NCBI GenBank assembly: GCA_902790015.1
Contig: CADAQF010000012.1
Location: 1-50,575, forward strand
Source of the DNA: an uncultured Eubacteriales bacterium
GTDB lineage: Bacteria > Bacillota > Clostridia > Christensenellales > Aristaeellaceae
Reading direction: 5' to 3'
Length of the DNA stretch: 50,575 nucleotides
In this document: positions 41,741 to 48,806 of the stretch, one piece after another
Layout: every line of letters starts with the position of its first letter
How positions within the stretch are numbered: the stretch's first letter is position 1
Translations under genes and position numbers: made by a program
Notes under the pieces: generated by a model
What the model saw: the letters and a program-made list of their open reading frames with translations, nothing else
Databases searched by the model: none
Told to the model about the DNA's origin: nothing

Positions 41741-43054
41741 TCATTGCGCGAGCCAGGGGGTGGTCAGCGCGCCTTCCTGGTCAAAGGTGATATCTTCAGG
41801 CGCGTCCAGCGCCGTAAGACCGGGATATTGTCCTTTAAGCACCTCTTCGTAATAGGCCTCCGACAGCATGATCTGCCCGATGTGCAGGCTGTTTTTGATG
41901 CGGATCACCTTCGGATGGTCCCTGTCGATGCGGTTGCAGGTGCGGATGCAGAACTGGATGGCTTCCCTGTCGTTGTTCATCACGCAGGGCACCATGGCCG
42001 ATTTGATGACGGTGGAGGTCATGCAGTTGGTGTACATGGCGTCGGCGTCGATGATGTCGAAGATCTGCCGGGTGATGGCGCTGGCCAGCCCTACGCCCAG
42101 GGAATTTCCGTGGGATTCGTCGGAAAGCCTGAGGAAGCAGGTGCGCTGCACCTGTACGCCGCCGGAGGCGTAGGGGGTGGAGAAGGTGCCGGTGATGTTG
42201 GGGTCCACCCCGGTGCCGGAAAAGTTCTTGCCGATGGTGTCCACCACCAGCACGTCGCCCGCGCCCACGAGGATGCTGGGCATGTTCTGAAACGCGATCT
42301 TCAATAGCTCCGGCTCCCTTTCCAGGATCCTTTCGGCCGGAATGGCCTCGAACATCATCGTCTGGTCGTAGGCGTTCTCCAGGCAGGGAATGGCGAAGAG
42401 TATCTTGCCGGTGGACAGGGTGACTTTGGCCATCGTCGGGATATTGCGGGCAATGATGTCCATCCCGTCCGAATGCACCTGCTCGGCGCCCTTCTGCTTG
42501 CCCAGGCCCACGGTCATCATCTTGCACGGGCCGCTTTCCACGGGCCCGCGGAAGGCGTTGTGGGGCTTAAGCCGGCAGGAGAGGATCACGCCGTCCGCTT
42601 CGTAGGCGTTTTTATCCATATAGACCGGCTTGCCCAACTCGGACAGGCCCAGGAACACCGTTTCCATGGACGAGCGGATCTCGCAGCCCATGGTTTCCTC
42701 GGTGATCCCGTAGCCGGCCAGCATTTCCTTCTGCCCTTCGGCCGTAGCCCCGCCGTGGCTGCCCATGGCCGGCACGATGAACGGGACGGCCCCGCGGGAC
42801 TTCACATAGTCGACAACCGCGCGGGTGATCTGATCCACGTTGCGGATGCCGCGGCTCCCGGCGGTGATCGCGATCCGCTTTCCGGGCAGGATGCGTTCGC
42901 CCATTCCGGAACGGTCGATCTCATCAAAGATGACCCTGGGGATATCCCCGCGCTCGATATGCGCATCCGGGAATCGCTGGGAGGCGTGGAACATGCGGGG
43001 CACGGGAATGTCCCTGAGCAGTCTGGACACGGTGCCGTCGTTTCTGATTCTCAT
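41741..43054 (-). CDS. LarA homologue (lactate racemase N-domain/DUF2088 type)
   Basis: A 437-residue protein related to nickel-pincer lactate racemase. Candidate cofactor/catalytic residues line up with those of LarA: H100 in GSHGGAT, H165 in LKPHNAFRG and K178 in GPCKMMTVGLG (H108, H174 and K184 in L. plantarum LarA as I recall). The C-terminal half has the GILFAIPCLENAYD-like and SDESHGNSLGVGLAS stretches. LarB, LarC and LarE, which build the cofactor, are not in the window. LarA homologues are known to racemise or epimerise diverse 2-hydroxyacids. In this operon the substrate may be an aldarate stereoisomer. It overlaps the small Cys-rich gene by four bases. Confidence 0.8.
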   Translation of the reverse strand: MRIRNDGTVSRLLRDIPVPRMFHASQRFPDAHIERGDIPRVIFDEIDRSGMGERILPGKRIAITAGSRGIRNVDQITRAVVDYVKSRGAVPFIVPAMGSHGGATAEGQKEMLAGYGITEETMGCEIRSSMETVFLGLSELGKPVYMDKNAYEADGVILSCRLKPHNAFRGPVESGPCKMMTVGLGKQKGAEQVHSDGMDIIARNIPTMAKVTLSTGKILFAIPCLENAYDQTMMFEAIPAERILEREPELLKIAFQNMPSILVGAGDVLVVDTIGKNFSGTGVDPNITGTFSTPYASGGVQVQRTCFLRLSDESHGNSLGVGLASAITRQIFDIIDADAMYTNCMTSTVIKSAMVPCVMNNDREAIQFCIRTCNRIDRDHPKVIRIKNSLHIGQIMLSEAYYEEVLKGQYPGLTALDAPEDITFDQEGALTTPWLAQ

Positions 43055-43242
43055 AGGGTCACTTCTTTCTGATCAGGCTTCCTCAGACAGGCGGGAGGCG
43101 TGGAGGTCACCACGTCGCGATGATTGGCCACGCAGGCAAAGCAATTGCCGTGGCGCGGACAGTCCCTGGTACAGGGACACGCCGTTTCAATCAGGGGATT
43201 GGCGGGACGGGCAGGATCCAGGGGTTTGGGGCATGGTTTCAT
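43051..43242 (-). CDS. Small Cys-rich protein (DUF6485-like)
   Basis: A 63-residue protein with six Cys. The core ACPCTRDCPRHGNCFACVAN, then a spaced histidine and PPACLR, resembles the small family annotated DUF6485 in Clostridia (pattern CxC-x3-CPRxGxCxxC-x3-H... PxC). It probably binds one or two zinc ions or an iron-sulfur cluster. The ribosome site is weak, but the gene overlaps the LarA homologue start (ATGA) and follows the dehydratase gene by 9 bases, which supports it as real. The partner is not known. Confidence 0.7.
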   Translation of the reverse strand: MKPCPKPLDPARPANPLIETACPCTRDCPRHGNCFACVANHRDVVTSTPPACLRKPDQKEVTL

Positions 43243-43251
43243 ATCTTTCTC

Positions 43252-44601
43252 TCACGGCCTGACCAGGCAGGGCTTCTTGTGGTCGTACACCCAGCCCGGG
43301 ATCAGGTACTGCATAGCTTTGGAGTCGTTGCGGTCATGGCTGGGAAGGCTTAAATAGAGGCGGTTGGCTTCCTCCACCCGCTCCATATCCAGCGTCACGC
43401 CCAGCCCCGGCCTGTCGGGCACCTGCAGGAAGCCATTCACGATCTGCGGCGTGTCCTTGAGCAGGTTCTGCCCGTCCTGCCAGATCCAGTGGGTATCCAG
43501 CGGCGCCACCTGCCCCACGGCCGCGGCTCCCACCTGGGCGAAGGCCGCCAGGGTGATGTCAAAGTGGTTGTTGGAATGAATGCCGAAGGTCAGCCCCCAG
43601 CTGGCCAGCAGCTGGCTCATGCGCACCGCCCCGTCAAAGCCCCAGAAATGAGGATCCGCCAGGATGATGTCGCAGGCGTTGAGGCTGGCCGTGTGGTAAA
43701 ACTGCCGCCAGTCCGTGGCGATCATGTTGGTCGCCACCTGGAACTGGGTGGCGTTCTTGAATTCCCTCATGATCTCCCGGCCGGAGAAGCCGGCTTCGGG
43801 TCCGCACGGATCTTCCACATAGGTGATGATGCCGTGCATATCCCTGCAAAGCCGGATGGCCTCTTTAAGGCTCCAGGCGCCGTTGGGGTCGATATTGACG
43901 CGGGCTGACGGGAACCGTTTCTTGATGGCCCGGACAGCCTCCATCTCCTCTTCGCCCCTGAGCACGCCGCCCTTGAGCTTGAAGTTCCGGACGCCGTACT
44001 TTTCGGCCACCGCCTCCGCTTCCTCCACGATCCTTTCCGGCGTCAGGATCTCCTGACGGCGCAGGCGGAACCAGGGGTCAGCGCTGTCCGCTTCATCGAT
44101 ATACTGCATTTCCCCGGCAGGGGTCTTCGCCTTGTCGGACACATAGAACAGGTACCCCAGCACCTCGACCTCTTTGCGCTGTTGGCCCTCGCCCAGCAGC
44201 TGGCACATCGGCACCTCCAGATACTGGCCCAGCAGATCCAGCATGGCGCACTCCACGGCCCATTCGCTGCGTACCACGTATTTGAGCTTGGCGATGTCCA
44301 GCGTCTGGATGCCTTCTCCCGCCTCGTCCGCGTGCGGGTCCACCGCCCGGTGGATCTTCTGCAGCACCTCGCGGCCGCAGGACACCGGCATGCCCTCCAC
44401 CAGCGGGCGCATGGCCTCCAGTCCGTCGTGCGTATAGTCTCCCCCGTGGATCTCGCCAATGCCCGTATGGCCGGCGGAATCCGTAAGGATCACCAGATTC
44501 CTGGTGAAGCAGGGCGCGTGCGCTCCGGAGAGCGTCATCAGCATGCTGTCATACCCCGCTACGGGGATGACCTGCATGCTGGTCACATAGGGAACAGCCA
44601 T
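43252..44601 (-). CDS. Glucarate dehydratase-like enolase-superfamily enzyme, paralogue 2
   Basis: A 449-residue paralogue of the enzyme at 36429-37757, with the complete catalytic set: K210 (FKLKGG), D238 (NIDPNG), E263 (VEDPCG), N292 (VATNMI) and H342 (IHSNNHF), all three positions higher than the recalled E. coli residues. The start is the ATG at 44601 (GGAGG, 8 bases). It shares the C-terminal ending MQYLIPGW... KKPCLVR with paralogue 1. It may prefer another aldarate or be the isomerising GudX-like form, but unlike E. coli GudX it appears catalytically complete. It lies beside a metallo-hydrolase and the LarA homologue. Confidence 0.88.
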   Translation of the reverse strand: MAVPYVTSMQVIPVAGYDSMLMTLSGAHAPCFTRNLVILTDSAGHTGIGEIHGGDYTHDGLEAMRPLVEGMPVSCGREVLQKIHRAVDPHADEAGEGIQTLDIAKLKYVVRSEWAVECAMLDLLGQYLEVPMCQLLGEGQQRKEVEVLGYLFYVSDKAKTPAGEMQYIDEADSADPWFRLRRQEILTPERIVEEAEAVAEKYGVRNFKLKGGVLRGEEEMEAVRAIKKRFPSARVNIDPNGAWSLKEAIRLCRDMHGIITYVEDPCGPEAGFSGREIMREFKNATQFQVATNMIATDWRQFYHTASLNACDIILADPHFWGFDGAVRMSQLLASWGLTFGIHSNNHFDITLAAFAQVGAAAVGQVAPLDTHWIWQDGQNLLKDTPQIVNGFLQVPDRPGLGVTLDMERVEEANRLYLSLPSHDRNDSKAMQYLIPGWVYDHKKPCLVRP

Positions 44602-44618
44602 TCCGCGCACCTCCTGTG

Positions 44619-45500
44619 TCAGTTGTTTTTGGGGTCTGCCATCAGGGCCAGCAGGTCGTCCCGCTTCTTGTCCAGATACTGCTTCCACAGCTGGTCGTCC
44701 AGGAAGGGGTTGGGACCGTCCGGGTTTTCCAGCTGGATTTGCCGGCGGCCCAGGGTATCGTTGTTGATGCAGTGGTTGCCCAGGAACAGTTCCACCTTCT
44801 GGTCGCGGACTTTTTTGAGGGATTCCAGGTAGATCTCCCTGGTCTTGTATTCGGAATCGCCGATCTCGATCAGATAATCCTTCTGCAGGGTGTTGAAGCC
44901 GAAGCCGCCGTAATAGCCGCAGCGCACGGTCCTGCCGTCCTCATAGGCGTCAAAGAAAGCCGCTATGCAGCCGTCCGTGTGGCCGGGCACCAGGTAAAAC
45001 GTCATCGTGGTGTTGCCGAAGGTCAGCACGTCGCCCTCATGGATCTCCACATCGGGCACGAAAAGCTCCGCGCAGTCGCTGTAGGCGTCCTGGATGGCGG
45101 AGATCCAGGGCTTTTCCCTGAACATCCTGGCGTCCGGCTCGCCCAGATAAAGCCTGGTGCCGAACATGCGCTTGAAGAACATGGCCCCGCCGATATGGTC
45201 CAGATGGCCGTGGGAATGGATGATCCATTTGACGTCGGCCGGGTTGAAGCCGGCTTCCCAGATGGCCTGCACCAGCATGGCGGTGGCGCCGCTGTTGCCG
45301 CTGTCGATCAGCAGCAGGCCGTCGCCCGTGTCGATCAGGTGGACGCATACCCAGCTGTCCCCCACGTACCACACGTTTCCGAAGATGCGGAAGGGATGCA
45401 CGTACCGCTGCTCCTGGTTGAGCCACAAGGGGCCGTAATGCGATTCCGCCATTTCCAGGCGGCGCTGCGCGTAGGCCTTGTAATTCTGCTCCATGCTCAT
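44619..45500 (-). CDS. Metallo-beta-lactamase-fold hydrolase
   Basis: A 293-residue MBL-fold enzyme with the zinc-binding motif H97-x-H99-x-D101-H102 (in HSHGHLDHIGG), further ligands in VPGHTDG, and a late H in GNHCIN. The sequence LIDTGDGLLLIDSGNS at 55-70 is typical. No signal peptide. Members hydrolyse lactones, thioesters or phosphodiesters. In a sugar-acid operon an aldarolactone-type substrate is an attractive guess and not shown. Start at the ATG at 45500 with GGAG about 10 bases upstream; ATG at 45494 is also possible. It starts the group encoding the second dehydratase. Confidence 0.87.
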   Translation of the reverse strand: MSMEQNYKAYAQRRLEMAESHYGPLWLNQEQRYVHPFRIFGNVWYVGDSWVCVHLIDTGDGLLLIDSGNSGATAMLVQAIWEAGFNPADVKWIIHSHGHLDHIGGAMFFKRMFGTRLYLGEPDARMFREKPWISAIQDAYSDCAELFVPDVEIHEGDVLTFGNTTMTFYLVPGHTDGCIAAFFDAYEDGRTVRCGYYGGFGFNTLQKDYLIEIGDSEYKTREIYLESLKKVRDQKVELFLGNHCINNDTLGRRQIQLENPDGPNPFLDDQLWKQYLDKKRDDLLALMADPKNN

Positions 45501-45593
45501 ATATATATCACTCCATCCTGAACTATTCGGCGGCCGGCGCCGGTTCTGCCCTGTCTGTCCTTAAATCACCGGGTTCCCCCGGGAGATAACCGA

Positions 45594-45624
45594 GGAAGGC
45601 GGGCGGAATACCGGCCCGCCTTCC
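45594..45624 (-). other. Intergenic hairpin after tctA
   Basis: GGAAGGCGGGC (45594-45604) and GCCCGCCTTCC (45614-45624), a perfect 11-bp stem 10 bases after the tctA stop. No T-run follows on the minus strand. It may be a 3' stabiliser or processing site separating importer and catabolic sections. Confidence 0.8.
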
Positions 45625-45633
45625 GCGAAAATG

Positions 45634-47133
45634 TCAGTTCCCTGCTTTCTTTGCCCTGAGCTTCGCAATGCCGGCCTTGATCAGCGGGGAGAAGATGCAG
45701 ATGATGGCGATCGCCATCAGCACGCCGGACACCGGACGGGTGAAGAACTCCGTCCAGCTGGGCACGGACTGGAAGCCCTGCAGCATTTTCTTTTCCAGCG
45801 TGGGCGTCAGGATGAACGCCAGGATCAGCGGGGACGCGGGCAATTCGCCCAGCGTCATCAGGATGCCGACCGCCGCGAACACCATCATCATGCCGCACTT
45901 GTACAGGTTGCCGCTGTCCACGTAGGCGCTGGCAAGGCAGATAACGAGCAGCGCGGAATACATATACCAGCTGGGTACCTTGAGGATATAGGGGAACCAG
46001 CGCTTGCAGAAGGCCTGCATCAAAAGCACCAGCGCCGCCACGACGGCCACCGTGATGAACATCAGGTAGACGATATCGCCGCTGTTTTTGAACACCATCG
46101 GGCCCATCTCCAGGCCGTGGATGGTCAGCGCGCCGATCAGCAGGGCGGTGGTGGAGTCGCCGGGGATGCCCAGCGCAGCCATGGGGATCATGGCGCCGCC
46201 GATGGCCGCGTTATTGGCCACCTCGGGTGCCCAGATGCCGCCCGCCGCGCCGTGGCCGTATTCCTCCGGATGCTTTGAGCCGTTTTTAGCGGTGGAATAG
46301 GCCACCAGGTTGGAAAGACCCGAGCCCATGCCGGGCAGGAAGCCGATGCCCAGACCGATCAGGAAGGAACGGATGATGTTCACCAGTTCGTCCCTGATGT
46401 CCTTCATCGTCAGGCCGAAGCCTTTTAGGCCCGCCTTGCTGACCTCCGGGGGCTGGTCAAAGCCCTTTCCGAAGGTGACCAGGATGTGGCTGACGGCGAA
46501 GATACCAGTCAATACCACGATCATGCCCAGGCCGCCGTAGAGATACATATTGTCAAACACGAAGCGGGGCTCCGCATCGATGGGCGAAAAGCCCACCGTC
46601 GCGAGCAGTATGCCGATGCAGGTGGCCGCCAGGCCCTTGAACATGTTGCCCTTGGAAATGGCCAGCACCATGGTCATGGCCACCAGGCACAGCGCCGCGT
46701 ACTCCCACGGGCCCATGGCAAACGCGAAGTCCGCCACGGCTTCCGCCAAAAGGCCGCCGATCAGGGCGCTGAAGAAGGTGCCGAAGAAGGAAGCGGTCAT
46801 ACCGATGGCCAGCGCCTTGCTCGCCTGGCCCTTCTTGGCCATGGGGTGGCCGTCCCAGCAGGTGGCCACGGCTGAAGCGGAGCCCGGGATGCCCAGCAGT
46901 ACCGAGCCTATGAAAGCGCCGGAGCACCCGCCGATCCACAGCGCCAGCAAGAAGATGATGGCGGTGCTTGATTCCATAGCGTAGGTCAGCGGCATAAAGA
47001 GCATGACGGCCATCGTGCCCGAAAGCCCGGGGATCGCGCCGAAGATGATGCCGACCGCCGTGCCCGCCACCATCAGCAGCAGGTTCATCGGCTGAATCAG
47101 CTGGGAGAAAATATACGGAAGATAAGCAAACAT
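45634..47133 (-). CDS. tctA: Tripartite tricarboxylate transporter, large membrane subunit TctA
   Basis: A 499-residue membrane protein with about twelve helices. It has the TctA signatures: AVGIIFGAIPGLSGTMAVMLFMPLTYAM near the start, GGCSGAFIGSVLLGIPGSASAVAT, and the duplicated-half motif GFLPGMGSGLSNLVAY and ALGIPGDSTTALLIGALTIHG. TTT systems import carboxylates using the sodium or proton gradient. GGAGGG precedes the ATG at 47133. With TctC and TctB just upstream it forms a complete importer, here probably for glucarate or galactarate. Confidence 0.95.
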   Translation of the reverse strand: MFAYLPYIFSQLIQPMNLLLMVAGTAVGIIFGAIPGLSGTMAVMLFMPLTYAMESSTAIIFLLALWIGGCSGAFIGSVLLGIPGSASAVATCWDGHPMAKKGQASKALAIGMTASFFGTFFSALIGGLLAEAVADFAFAMGPWEYAALCLVAMTMVLAISKGNMFKGLAATCIGILLATVGFSPIDAEPRFVFDNMYLYGGLGMIVVLTGIFAVSHILVTFGKGFDQPPEVSKAGLKGFGLTMKDIRDELVNIIRSFLIGLGIGFLPGMGSGLSNLVAYSTAKNGSKHPEEYGHGAAGGIWAPEVANNAAIGGAMIPMAALGIPGDSTTALLIGALTIHGLEMGPMVFKNSGDIVYLMFITVAVVAALVLLMQAFCKRWFPYILKVPSWYMYSALLVICLASAYVDSGNLYKCGMMMVFAAVGILMTLGELPASPLILAFILTPTLEKKMLQGFQSVPSWTEFFTRPVSGVLMAIAIICIFSPLIKAGIAKLRAKKAGN

Positions 47134-47148
47134 TCCTTTATTCCCTCC

Positions 47149-47619
47149 TTACTCAAACAGCGCCCCGACGGGCAGCTCCATCTCAAACAGCACAACATAC
47201 ATGAGCCAGATAACCAGCGTCACCGCCACTGAGAACACGATGCGGACCCAAAGCTTGGTTTCCGCCTTGCTCGCTTTGGCGAAATAAGTTGTCAGGCCGA
47301 ACACCAGGAAGGGCGTAGCGATCAGGAAGCCCAGATACTTCATCGCCACGATGTATACCCAGAGCGCCGCGAAGCTGATCAGCACGCGCAGGAAGCCCTG
47401 CTTGGTGAAAATTTTCTTGTCCGCTTCCTTCTGCATGCACCCTTTGATAAAGATGCCCAGACCGCAGACCACCAGGCCAAAGGCCGCTATGCCCGGCATG
47501 AGCCTGGGGCCCGGGTATTCCGCGGTAAGCGGTTTGCTGAACTGACTGATCATGATAAACAGAACGATCCCCACGGCCACCAGGACCAGGCCGGTGATCT
47601 GATCGCGCTTGACTTTCAC
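47149..47619 (-). CDS. tctB: Tripartite tricarboxylate transporter, small membrane subunit TctB
   Basis: A 156-residue protein with four membrane helices (GLVLVAVGIVLFIMI, LMPGIAAFGLVVCGLGIFI, LISFAALWVYIVAMKYLGFLIATPFLVFG, IVFSVAVTLVIWLMYVVLF). This is the standard TctB layout, and the product is the accessory membrane subunit. I chose the GTG at 47619 because GGGGGA lies seven bases before it; a longer start at 47646 has no site. It ends 15 bases before tctA. Confidence 0.9.
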   Translation of the reverse strand: MKVKRDQITGLVLVAVGIVLFIMISQFSKPLTAEYPGPRLMPGIAAFGLVVCGLGIFIKGCMQKEADKKIFTKQGFLRVLISFAALWVYIVAMKYLGFLIATPFLVFGLTTYFAKASKAETKLWVRIVFSVAVTLVIWLMYVVLFEMELPVGALFE

Positions 47620-47648
47620 GGAAAGTCCCCCTTCACATGCTTGCATTT

Positions 47649-47678
47649 CCCCTGTCCTGCCTTGCGGCCGGACAGGGG
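47649..47678 (-). other. Intergenic hairpin after tctC
   Basis: CCCCTGTCC (47649-47657) and GGACAGGGG (47670-47678), a perfect 9-bp stem 34 bases after the tctC stop, no T-run. It would favour higher levels of the binding protein messenger than of the membrane subunits. Confidence 0.7.
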
Positions 47679-47711
47679 GTTCCGTTGCGGATTAAATGCT
47701 GCGTTTCAGAC

Positions 47712-48680
47712 TTACTTGGCCAGACCCAGCTCGGTGCACACGGCGACCAGGCTGTCCTGCTGGCCCTTGATCAGGGAAGCGCCTTCTTCGAAGGGGGCAA
47801 TAGTCATACCGAAGCCGGCCTTGCCCAGGATTTCGCTGGTCTCGGGGTCAGAAGCGGCGGCGGCATATGCGTCGTGGATAGCCTGAGCGACCTCGTCGCT
47901 GGCGGTGGTGGGCAGCAGCACATAGAAGTAAGTACCGAAGATGCAGTCATAGCCCAGTTCCTTGAAGGAGGGAACGTCCGGGATGACGCTGTTGCGGCCG
48001 CCTTCAGCGGTGGAGGAGAAGCAGGCGATGGCGTTGACCTTCTCGCCCTCGATATACTGCTTAGCCTGGTTAGCGTTCACCAGCGCCGCGTCGATGGAGC
48101 CGCCCACAAGGTTGGTCAGCTTTTCGGTGTCGGGGCCGGATTCCACATAACGGAGCGCCACGCCAAGCTGCTGGCTCATGATGCCGCACATGATATGAGA
48201 AGAGCCGCCGGTTTCAACACCCATACGCAGTTCGCCGTTCTTTTCCTTGGCCAGCGCGATGAATTCGTCCAGGTTTGTCACATTGGAGGTCTTGGGCACG
48301 ACCAGCACATAACCGCCCTTTTCGGTGGGCAGGCCAACGGCAGCCACCTTGAACTCATCGGCGGGGCTGTGGTTATAGATGCCGGTGGCGTACTTGATGA
48401 TCATCGTGGAGTGGAAGAACAGGATCTTGCTGCCGTCCTTCTTGGCGGTGCGGATGGTCTCATAGGCCACGACGCCGCCGCCGTCAGTGTTGTTCTTGAT
48501 GGTCAGGTTGGTGCCGCAGTTTTTGTTGATGTACTCAGCCAGCTGACGGCCGGCCACGTCGGTTCCGCCGCCGGCGGAAGCGGGCAGCTGCACTTCGATC
48601 TTCTTGGGCAGCCCCGCGGCAAAAGCCACGCTGGACAGCACCAGCATCATCGCGACCAGGCAAACGAGCATCTTTTTCAT
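47712..48680 (-). CDS. tctC: Tripartite tricarboxylate transporter substrate-binding protein TctC
   Basis: A 322-residue exported binding protein of the TctC/BugT family. A signal peptide covers residues 1-22 (LVCLVAMMLVLSSVAFAAG). The mature protein begins KKIEVQLPASAGGGTDVAGRQLAEYI, where the AGGGTD-type loop contacts the carboxylate ligand. Later signatures are GGSSHIMCGIMSQQ and GGSIDAALVNANQAKQYI. It captures the substrate for TctAB. The start is the ATG at 48680 after AGGAGG. A binding protein this close to catabolic genes for aldarates suggests an aldarate ligand, but citrate or tricarballylate cannot be ruled out by sequence. Confidence 0.92.
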   Translation of the reverse strand: MKKMLVCLVAMMLVLSSVAFAAGLPKKIEVQLPASAGGGTDVAGRQLAEYINKNCGTNLTIKNNTDGGGVVAYETIRTAKKDGSKILFFHSTMIIKYATGIYNHSPADEFKVAAVGLPTEKGGYVLVVPKTSNVTNLDEFIALAKEKNGELRMGVETGGSSHIMCGIMSQQLGVALRYVESGPDTEKLTNLVGGSIDAALVNANQAKQYIEGEKVNAIACFSSTAEGGRNSVIPDVPSFKELGYDCIFGTYFYVLLPTTASDEVAQAIHDAYAAAASDPETSEILGKAGFGMTIAPFEEGASLIKGQQDSLVAVCTELGLAK

Positions 48681-48727
48681 GGTTTCATCCTCCTGAGATG
48701 TATTATTGCAGCCTCCCTTGGGAAGCA

Positions 48728-48742
48728 TTGCAAACGGTTTTT
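48728..48742. promoter_or_regulatory. cre-like motif upstream of tctC
   Basis: TTGCAAACGGTTTTT shares TTGCAAACG with the site at the lacI promoter (21374-21388), here in the opposite orientation relative to the gene, about 50 bases upstream of tctC. It is a partial match to the CcpA cre pattern. Possible catabolite control; weak. Confidence 0.35.
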
Positions 48743-48779
48743 AGGGATACAGAAGGTATATGGCATAAGACGGTCCATG

Positions 48780-48793
48780 GCCGGCGCGCCGGC
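48780..48793. repeat. 14-bp G+C palindrome after rpoN
   Basis: GCCGGCGCGCCGGC is perfectly self-complementary and lies 14 bases after the rpoN stop, at a position comparable to the hairpins after garD, gudD, garR and tctA. Confidence 0.55.
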
Positions 48794-48806
48794 GCCTGTC
48801 CCTCCT

